From contig CATNEN010000001.1 in NCBI GenBank assembly GCA_950097015.1, positions 9,481,001 to 9,545,000 of the forward strand: a stretch of DNA of 64,000 nucleotides, given 5' to 3'. The DNA comes from Macrostomum hystrix. Lineage: Eukaryota; Platyhelminthes; Macrostomidae. Shown piece after piece: positions 58,901-64,000 of the stretch; positions within the stretch are counted from its first letter, which is position 1; each line of letters opens with the position of its first letter. Below the pieces are notes generated by a model. It searched no databases, was not told the DNA's origin, and saw only the letters and a program-made list of their open reading frames with translations. Position numbers and translations under genes: made by a program.

Positions 58901-61058
58901 CTAACCTACAGAACTGTCCTGACACTAACCTACAGAACTGTCCTGACACTAACCTACAGAACCGTCCTGACACTAACCTACAGAACTGTCCTGACACTAA
59001 CCTACAGAACCGTCCTGAAACTAACCTACAGAACCGTCCTGACACTAACCTACAGAACCGTCCTGACACTAACCTACAGAACCGTCCTGACACTAACCTA
59101 CAGAACCGTCCTGACACTAACCTACAGAACCGTCCTGACACTAACCTACAGAACCGTCCTGACACTAACCTACAGAACCGTCCTGACACTAACCTACAGA
59201 ACCGTCCTAACACTAACCAACAGAACCGTCCTGACACTAACCAACAGAACTGTCCTGACACTAACCTACAGAACCGTCCTGAAACTAACCTACAGAACTG
59301 TCCTGACAATAACCTACAGAACCGTCCTGACACTAACCTACAGAACCGTCCTGACACTAACCTACAGAACCGTCCTGACACTAACCAACAGAACTGTCCT
59401 GACACTAACCTACAGAACCGTCCTGAAACTAACCTACAGAACTGTCCTGACAATAACCTACAGAACCGTCCTGACACTAACCTACAGAACCGTCCTGACA
59501 CTAACCTACAGAACCGTCCTGACACTAACCTACAGAACCGTCCTGACACTAACCTACAGAACCGTCCTGACACTAACCAACAGAACTGTCCTGACACCAA
59601 CCAACAGAACCGTCCTGACACTAACCTACAGAACCGTCCTGACACTAACCTACAGAACCGTCCTGAGACTAACCTACAGAACCGTCCTGACACTAACCTG
59701 CAGAACCGTCCTGACACTAACCTACAGAACTGTCCTGACACTAACCAACAGAACCGTCCTGACACTAACCAACAGAACCGTCCTGACACTAACCTACAGA
59801 ACCGTCCTGACACTAACCTACAGAACCGTCCTGACACTAACCTACAGAACTGTCCTGACACTAACCAACAGAACCGTCCTGACACTAACCAACAGAACTG
59901 TCCTGACACTAACCAACAGAACCGTCCTGACACTAACCTACAGAACCGTCCTGACAATAACCTACAGAACTGTCCTGACACTAACCTACAGAATCATCCT
60001 GACACTAACCTACAGAACTGTCCTGACAATAACCTACAGAATCATCCTGACACTAACCTACAGAACCGTCCTGACATTAACCTACAGAACTGTCCTGACA
60101 CGAACCTACAGAACTGTCCTGACACTAACCTACAGAACTGTTCTGACACTAACCTTCAGAACTGTTCTGACAAGATACTACAAAAACATCCTGACAAGAA
60201 ACGACAGAAACGTCCTGACAAGAGACTACAAAATGTCCTGATAAGAACTCATGGAACTGTTGTGACAAGAGACTAAAAAACGTCCCAACAATAACCTATA
60301 GAAATGTCCTGACGAGAAATTACAGAAAAATCCTGACAAGAGATTGCAGAAGTGTTCTGAAAATGACCATAGTTTTTTATTTATAATGTTTTACACCTGC
60401 CTTAATCGTGCATCCGACAGCACAGCCGCAGCTATTGCGCTGCGCATCTGAAGGCTGCGTACGGCTGTTCAGTCCACGGACTGGGGGGGGGCGCCACACC
60501 CACCCTAAATTACCCCGCAGTTTATGCTGGTACCCATTTAACAGCTGGGTGAATTGAAGTAATGCAGAATTAAGTGTCTTGCAACAGGAAAAACTGCTCA
60601 AGTGGCTGGAATCGAACCCCCGACAGTCAAGTCGTGAGTCCGACGCTCTAACCACTGGGCTACAACACCCCGTCTTGACACTTCCGCACGAGAGCCTTTG
60701 AGCTCCTATTAGCAGTGCTCACCACATCGTAGTGACCACCCTGGCAGGCCAGGTGTAGTGGTGTCTGTCCCCCAGCAGCCGCAGCGTTGATCGAACTGTT
60801 CCATTTAAGCAGGAGGTGGACGCAATCAAAATGTCCCTGATAACTGGCCACATGCAGCGGTGACAGACCTGCAGTTGTTCATTGTGAAGGTTAAGTTTTA
60901 ATTAAACTTGTAGAACAGCTAGGTAATATACGTTTTTTATATAATAATCTCGACAATGACCTCGACAGTCGAGCAGGTCGACACGACCGCCGTGTTCCAG
61001 CAGGACGTGCAGAACTTGCGGATTGCCCGTAAATGCAGCCTGATGGAGAGCGGACATT
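38898..61058 (-). CDS. caskin-like: Caskin-like scaffold protein (5' end outside window)
   Basis: Minus-strand exons, 5' to 3': 61058-60961, 60868-60723, 58459-58364, 57606-57437, 54873-54762, 48348-48246, 46465-45891, 45224-44549, 41015-40845, 40214-39668, 39120-38898. All phases agree, giving 971 residues in the window; at least one more 5' exon is needed (the first exon enters at phase 2). Caskins are synaptic multidomain scaffolds (vertebrate Caskins bind CASK; fly Caskin acts with LAR phosphatase). Order seen: about six ankyrin repeats (SALHQAAFTGN, SPLHVASYQGH, TPLHLACQGGH, TAFDAACEFGH, SCLHLSARNGH, SCLHLAVANGH), an SH3 domain, two SAM domains, a proline/glutamine-rich region (PPPPPKR) and a C-terminal helix (LDDICDMLSDLQSMLDKEL) like the Caskin tail. 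Introns are packed with minisatellites. Confidence 0.93.
39224..39556 (+). mobile_element. SINE family A, near full-length copy
   Basis: Head GAGTGGCAGAATGGTCTAGC with box A, GAGCTCGATTCCGCGGCGAG with box B. The body has GGAGAGAAGGCTTGGGGGCT, CTGCCTGACGATGAGAAAGT and GGCAGAATTGCCTCCTCGCT. The tail is ATTATTATAATGATTATT. It lies in the last Caskin intron, antisense to the gene. This copy and 57979-58314 best define the family, about 330 bp. Confidence 0.9.
40558..40722 (-). mobile_element. SINE family A, internally shortened copy
   Basis: Reverse-strand copy with CATCGTCAGGCAGTGTGCAC, GACAAGCCCCCCAAATGAAT and GTGGCCTCGCCGCGGAATCG, missing the GGAGAGAAGG segment. It is in a Caskin intron, in gene orientation. 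Confidence 0.8.
41016..41694. other. AT-rich Caskin intron DNA before the 9-bp satellite
   Basis: No exon or element recognised between the acceptor at 41016 and the satellite start. Confidence 0.5.
41695..44475. repeat. 2.8-kb satellite of a 9-bp unit with higher-order structure
   Basis: About 309 copies of a 9-bp unit, mainly CCAGAACTA, with variants CAGACCTAT, TCAGAACTA and CCTGGACTA. The variants recur in multi-unit blocks of tens of units, i.e. higher-order repeats. Since 9 is a multiple of 3 and no unit makes a stop in some frames, both strands stay open for over 930 codons (Pro-Glu-Leu on +, Ser-Gly-Ser/Ser-Ser-Asp on -). It lies inside the intron that splits SAM2 of the Caskin-like gene, so I treat these frames as non-coding. 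Confidence 0.95.
44549..45224 (-). CDS. caskin-like: Caskin-like tandem SAM exon
   Basis: Phase 0 start after CATCTCAAG, phase 1 end at CTCG|GTAAGC. SAM1 covers QLTKFLNACQFGLYKENF through TPEDLNAVGL and HRKRLKQEL. SAM2 covers DDVAEFCRHLGL through WEDLEEIGISKLG, and its last helix (HQKKLMLAIDRFKRL) is encoded by the next exon, 41015-40845. Tandem SAM domains that polymerise are a Caskin hallmark. The intron splitting SAM2 holds the 2.8-kb 9-bp satellite. Confidence 0.93.
45225..45733. other. AT-rich Caskin intron DNA
   Basis: Nothing recognised between the SAM exon and the tRNA-like gene. Confidence 0.5.
45734..45807 (+). tRNA. tRNA-Ile(GAU)-like gene
   Basis: 74-nt cloverleaf: acceptor GGCCGAG/CCCGGCC with one A-C mismatch, TA, D-arm GCTC...GAGC, anticodon stem TCGTG/CGCGA around CTGATAA (anticodon GAT), T-arm GAGGG-TTCGACC-CCCTC, discriminator A. 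A TTTTTT Pol III stop follows at 45813. It sits in a Caskin intron on the opposite strand. GAU is unusual for eukaryotic nuclear Ile tRNA (normally AAU/UAU), so it may be a variant or a pseudogene. Confidence 0.8.
45891..46465 (-). CDS. caskin-like: Caskin-like SH3-domain exon
   Basis: Starts at phase 1 after AAACTAAACAG and ends at CGC|GTAAGA. The SH3 domain reads ATRDFCDLADPHSIAF, then GERLTVLERAGEIWKGF and GYFPASAV. As in vertebrate Caskins the usual ALYDY is altered and the second of the paired tryptophans is lacking (IWKG), which predicts atypical ligand binding. The rest (about 125 residues) is Gln/Ser-rich linker. Confidence 0.9.
46466..47162. other. AT-rich Caskin intron DNA
   Basis: No exon or element recognised between the SH3 exon acceptor and the 13-bp array. 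Confidence 0.5.
47163..47510. repeat. 13-bp minisatellite with 52-bp higher-order period
   Basis: About 26 copies of ACTGTTAGACAGA. In the first half every fourth unit reads GACATG, giving a 52-bp repeat of four units. In the second half the pattern is lost and GAGCTG units appear. Caskin intron. Confidence 0.93.
47650..48150 (-). mobile_element. hAT-like remnant with 16-bp array
   Basis: A terminus-like inverse of CAGGGCTTGCAACTATAAAC lies near 47672-47692. After unique DNA, about 16 copies of GGAGAGATGAGACACG follow at 47880-48140. The unit is the same 16-bp family as at 18055, 21195 and 28915. The link between terminus and array is weaker here than at 21103. Confidence 0.4.
48349..48879. 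other. Caskin intron between the alternative first exon and the next exon
   Basis: Unique sequence, no features recognised. Confidence 0.5.
48880..49503 (-). CDS. caskin-like: Probable alternative first exon of the Caskin-like gene
   Basis: ATG at 49503 has an in-frame TGA 12 nt upstream and no acceptor between, so translation starts here. The frame is open for 208 codons to a strong donor, ACA|GTAAGC, at phase 0. The next Caskin exon downstream (48348-48246) also starts at phase 0. The join gives a 972-residue isoform with a partial last ankyrin repeat, SH3, both SAM domains and the tail. The new N-terminus is Pro/Gln/Ser-rich with DLPLPPPMEFLDD, PPPPPPHRR and two polyglutamine runs; no named domain. 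If unspliced, it would end at TAG as a 211-residue protein. A separate nested gene is the alternative. Confidence 0.6.
49504..50196 (-). promoter_or_regulatory. Presumed internal promoter region of the Caskin-like gene
   Basis: Lies upstream of the alternative start at 49503. A minus-strand GCATATAGAGG near 49704-49714 is only weakly TATA-like. Segment 49798-49836 recurs inside the array at 51281-51319. Promoter activity is inferred from the exon only. Confidence 0.25.
50197..51845. repeat. 29-32-bp minisatellite with an inserted foreign segment
   Basis: About 53 copies of ATTATCCCCTGATCCTTCAG joined by GTCTGTCTACTC (32 bp), GTGTGTCAATC or GTGTGTCACTC. At 51281-51319 a 39-nt non-repeat sequence interrupts the array; it is a copy of 49798-49836 with one base change. 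Caskin intron. Confidence 0.95.
51846..52814. other. AT-rich Caskin intron DNA
   Basis: Degenerate ATTATCCCTAGATC-like motifs from about 52560 lead into the next array and may be its ancestral, unexpanded form. No gene seen. Confidence 0.5.
52815..54740. repeat. 30-bp minisatellite
   Basis: About 64 copies of GATAGAATTATCCCAGATCC followed by TCATATTAAC or TCAAATTAAC. Four units have lost one base (CAAATAACG), which shifts the frame and breaks the otherwise continuous 10-codon open frames on both strands. It ends 20 bp from the donor of the adjoining Caskin exon. Confidence 0.95.
55040..56670. repeat. 17-bp minisatellite
   Basis: About 96 copies of AGTAGACACTGATGAGA. Rare variants (ACAACGATG, ACAATGATG, GAAATAGAC) recur at regular distances, a sign of multi-unit duplication. 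All three minus-strand frames stay open for over 500 codons, which is a property of the repeat. Caskin intron. Confidence 0.96.
56671..57059. other. Single-copy Caskin intron DNA
   Basis: Nothing recognised. Confidence 0.5.
57060..57414. repeat. 16-bp minisatellite ending in a SINE A scrap
   Basis: About 20 copies of GAGAAGTAGATAATGT, with GATCATGT variants. The last unit is followed at 57389-57414 by CACAGGTGTGTACATCAGCC and a few more bases, which match the 3' part of SINE family A on the reverse strand. The GAGAAGTAGA core is shared with the 17-bp array at 55040, so the two arrays may be related. Confidence 0.9.
57607..57978. other. Single-copy Caskin intron DNA
   Basis: AT-rich, nothing recognised before the SINE. 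Confidence 0.5.
57979..58314 (-). mobile_element. SINE family A, near full-length copy
   Basis: Reverse-strand copy covering all parts of the family from the AGGAGGGCTG tail side to the tRNA-like head GAGGCGAACGCGTTAGACGC. It lies in the Caskin intron between two ankyrin exons, in gene orientation, about 50 bp before the next donor site. Confidence 0.9.
58460..58834. other. Single-copy Caskin intron DNA
   Basis: Nothing recognised before the 24-bp array. Confidence 0.5.
58835..60330. repeat. 24-bp minisatellite, main array
   Basis: About 62 copies of CAGAACCGTCCTGACACTAA plus CCTA. It becomes degenerate after 60130 (GACAAGAGACTAC forms). A second array of the same family lies at 61345-62290, on the other side of two Caskin exons and a SINE. 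Confidence 0.95.
60370..60672 (-). mobile_element. SINE family B, long copy
   Basis: On the reverse strand: head GTAGCCCAGTGGTTAGAGCG, box B GGTTCGATTCC, body CACCCAGCTGTTAAATGGGT, a GC-rich part with CAGTCCGTGGACTGAACAGC, and an AT-rich end. It ends about 50 bp from the Caskin exon at 60723. It matches 19642-19800 over the head and body, and 37628-37690 over the 3' part. Confidence 0.85.
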
Positions 61059-61344
61059 CTGCAATGCGGGTAGAGACGGATTGGGACTGTGAGGTAGAGA
61101 ATGTGGCTATAAATATTAAGGAGAGGAAGGAGGATAGACACTGGTTAGGCATTGCTTGCATTGGTTCAAAGCTAATGGGCGCCCCTGCCGCATTTCCTAT
61201 CAACTAATACGAGATCTTGTCCTGAAAATAGGACACTAGGTCCCATTTCACTGGTGCTGAGAGATAATGGCGAAATGCAAAGTAAAGGAACGCTCATAAT
61301 TATGAGGTTGTCACTGTTACGAGGTATCAGGTCATGTTAAAGAA

Positions 61345-62290
61345 TCTTCAGAAACGTCCTAAAAAGAACCGAAAAAAGTCCTGACAAGAACCAACAGAAA
61401 CGTCCTGACAAGAGATTACAGAAACGTCAAGACAATAACCAACAGAAACGTCCTGACAAGAGATAAAAGAAACGTCCTGACAAGAACCTACAGAATCGTC
61501 CCGACAAGGGATAACAGAAACATCAAGACAAGAGACTACAGGAACGTCCTGACAAGAGACTCCAGAAGCGTCATCACAAAAGACTCCAGAATCGTCCTGA
61601 CAAGAACCTACAGAAACGTCCTGACAAGAACCTACAGAAACGTCCTGACAAGAACCTACAGAAGCGTCCTGACAAGAACCTACAGAATCGTCCCGACAAG
61701 AGATAAAAGAAATGTCCTGACAAGAACCTACAGAATCGTCCCGACAAGGGATAACAGAAACATCAAGACAAGAGACTACAGGAACGTCCTGACAAGAGAC
61801 TCCAGAAGCGTCATCACAAAAGACTCCAGAATCGTCCTGACAAGAACCTACAGAAACGTCCTGACAAGAACCTACAGAAACGTCCTGACAAGAACCTACA
61901 GAAGCGTCCTGACAAGAACCTACAGAATCGTCCCGACAAGGGATAACAGAAACATCAAGACAAGAGACTACAGGAACGTCCTGACAAGAGGCTCCAGAAG
62001 CGTCATCACAAAAGACTCCAGAATCGTCCTGACAAGAACCTACAGAAACGTCCTGACAAGAACCTACAGAAACGTCCTGACAAGAACCTACAGAAACGTC
62101 CTGACAAGAACCTACAGAAGCGTCCCGACAAGGGATAACAGAAACGTCAAGACAAGAGACTACAGAAGCGTCATGACAAAAGACTCCAGAATGATCCTGA
62201 CAAGAACCTACAGAAGCGTCCTGACAAGAGCCAACAGAAACGTCCTGAATAGAGACAACCGAAACTTTCTGACAACAGACTACCGAAATA
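61345..62290. repeat. 24-bp minisatellite, second array, diverged subfamily
   Basis: About 39 copies of GACAAGAACCTACAGAAACG with TCCT. A block of about ten units beginning GACAAGGGATAACAGAAACA recurs three times (about 61504, 61744 and 61938), so the array grew by segment duplication. It lies upstream of the first Caskin exon seen. Confidence 0.94.
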
Positions 62291-62884
62291 TCGCATTTTA
62301 CTTTAAACGGGTATTAGACTAAAAACTTAAAAGGACTTTAAACTTTTTTAGCTAGTGACAATACAACTAATAGATTTTTAGTCTACTAGTTTGCGGACAA
62401 AAAACCAGATCCATTAGCTCGTGGTCCATTAACAGAAACGGGATGAGTAGCTATAAACATGAGTTTTCAGGACACATCTCCATAGAAATTTCCAGCAAAT
62501 GACCTCGATGCTATAAAAAGCATAAAATTATGCTTACAAGATGCTTTGCATAGCACGTATTGAACCACATTACATGTAGTATCTCATCTATGTACGGGCA
62601 ATGATTACGTAATAAGGCAAAAACCGAAAACATGGGAAGCATGAAAGGAGATAAGATGACTCGAAAGAGATGGGAATATCCTATCCCTACTGAGCAAAAT
62701 TTGAAACAGGAAACTTTGCCACTTGGGATACGCAGCACTGCAATACATTTTCAGGATATTGCTTGCAGATTATTGCGTAGAAACTCAATGCAACATTCGA
62801 GATGACTCAGACATTAACACATCTGACACATTGTCAGAAGCAAATTCACCACCCTTCATCTGGCCCTCCTGATTCTCATCATAA
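62291..62884. other. Single-copy DNA upstream of visible Caskin exons
   Basis: Contains a perfect palindrome AAGCATAAAATTATGCTT near 62518-62535. No exon recognised. Confidence 0.5.
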
Positions 62885-63290
62885 TTCTCTCCCCCTGTCT
62901 CTCCCCTGACTGTCTCCCCTGTCTCTCCCATGGCTCTCTCCTCCGAACATCTCACCCTGACTCTCTCCCCTGTCTCTCCCCTGACTCTCTCCCCTGTCTC
63001 TCCCATGGCTCTCTCTTCCGAACATCTCACCCTGACTCTCTCCCCTGTCTCTCCCCTGACTCTCTCCCCTGTCTCTCCCATGGCTCTCTCCTCTGAACAT
63101 CTCACCCTGATTCTCTCCCCTGACTCTCTCCCCTGACTTTCTCTTCTGACTCTCTCCCCTGATTCTCTCCCCTGACTCTCTCCTGACTCTCTCCCCTGAC
63201 TCTCTCCCCTGATTCTCTCCTCTGACTCTCTCTCCTGATTCTCTCCCGTGATTCTCTCCCCTAACTCTCTCCGTTGATTATTCCCCAAGT
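62885..63290. repeat. Pyrimidine-rich repeat with 75-bp higher-order unit
   Basis: Short CTCTCCCCTGACT-type units. The marker GAACATCTCACCCTGA recurs at 62945, 63020 and 63095, a 75-bp higher-order period. After 63120 only the simple unit remains. Confidence 0.9.
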
Positions 63291-64000
63291 TTTTTGTTAA
63301 TCCCATTGTCGCCCGGAACTAGTTAAAAATCCCAGTGAAAATCGTTTGCTAAACCTGCAAGACGAACACCAAAAGGCAGTTGTATTGATTCTAGACTGAG
63401 GTGTCTTGCGACTTTCTCGGCCAGAATTTTTGCCTCATAAATGTGGCCAAGTTAGGTATGGCTCAGGATTTTTAGTATTGTTTCTACACTAATACACAGT
63501 AGTAGCAGCTACAGCTTGAGGACACTTAAACTTGCCTGGTAGCACCAGCAAATAGAACAGAATTACTAAACGTGTAGCTTTTCCCAGTCCACATTTGGCC
63601 AGGAAAAAAACTTCTCAACTGGTTAAACAGTGGACTAGTGTCAATCATCCATTCTCTTTCCCATACTCTAGAGTCAAGAGCAGCGTGTCGACTGTTTCAG
63701 CCAGTGAAATGAAAGTGTATAAAAATTGTGAGTTCGCAAAGTCAGGTTGCATTTTTAACAGTCCATGACAAATGCCGGTGTGGCTGCTTTGTCGATCGTA
63801 GAGTATGTAAATAATGAATTACGGAACTTCAATACGAATCAAAGTGGAATAAATTGACGAAATTTGTCCTTGGTAATAAGATTTTTTGCTTTTTCTTGAA
63901 AGACAAACTAATAAGGAGCTTAAAATTTTATAATAAAGTTCTTCTAGTTGAAGAAAGAATAAATGATTCTATACTTTCCTAAGAAAATTCAGTTTTGAAA
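63291..64000. other. Right edge, no supported gene
   Basis: The missing 5' exon or exons of the Caskin-like gene are not recognisable here and probably lie beyond the window. A TATA-like TATAAAAATTG at about 63717 with an ATG at 63765 is too weak to call a gene. Confidence 0.4.

Noticed and set aside
58773-59981. 402-codon minus-strand frame of an 8-residue repeat
   Set aside because: 24-bp minisatellite within the Caskin intron; no start context or flanking exons.
63320-63440. Protein-like minus-strand frame of about 42 codons (contains EAKILAEKVARHLSLES)
   Set aside because: Stops on both sides, no start codon, only a weak donor, and it does not fit the ankyrin sequence expected for a 5' Caskin exon.
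63717-63857. TATA-like box followed by a short frame from ATG 63765
   Set aside because: Only 30 codons, weak splice option, no homology.

Overview
The window is eukaryotic nuclear DNA, most likely from a bilaterian invertebrate. The evidence is spliced genes with GT/AG introns, three neural or sensory families (Robo receptor, TRPA channel, Caskin scaffold), two tRNA-derived SINE families, and an unusually heavy load of tandem repeats. A free-living flatworm or another lophotrochozoan would fit, but the sequence alone does not fix the phylum.

Layout: 1-4293 holds two minisatellites and the upstream region of a roundabout (Robo)-like receptor, encoded on + in three coding exons (4294-4512, 4938-8800, 16187-17009). 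Its 7.4-kb second intron is mostly minisatellite. 17010-20540 holds more arrays and a tentative small minus-strand gene (20073 to 19224) with a GC-rich, CCAAT-bearing upstream region. 20547-26129 holds a head-to-head pair of paralogous secreted PAN/apple-like plus glycine-rich proteins. Each has four exons with identical phases and a 52-nt first coding exon. An imperfect inverted repeat lies between them. 27147-37548 (+) is a complete 22-exon TRPA-type channel of 1097 residues. 38898-61058 (-) is a Caskin-like gene (ankyrin repeats, SH3, two SAM domains, proline-rich region, conserved tail) whose 5' end lies beyond the window. Inside it, 49503-48880 looks like an alternative first exon, which would give an isoform without most of the ankyrin repeats. 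61059-64000 is probably its intron or upstream DNA.

By adding coordinates, about 24 kb of the 64 kb is minisatellite: some thirty arrays with units of 5 to 45 bp, nearly all in introns or between genes. Many large open frames in the window are artefacts of these arrays. Dispersed elements include SINE family A (six copies plus a fragment), SINE family B (two copies plus a 3' fragment), a hAT-like non-autonomous element carrying a 16-bp array (five loci), a roughly 200-bp repeat seen twice, and a tRNA-Ile(GAU)-like gene in a Caskin intron.

I assembled exon structures by hand from splice consensus and reading-frame phase. All 22 TRPA exons, all 11 Caskin exons, the three Robo exons and both four-exon secreted-protein genes join in phase. 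Repeat copy numbers and edges are approximate. I found no novel defence or mobile system. The least described material is the head-to-head secreted pair, the small minus-strand gene, the internal Caskin first exon and the repeat behaviour.
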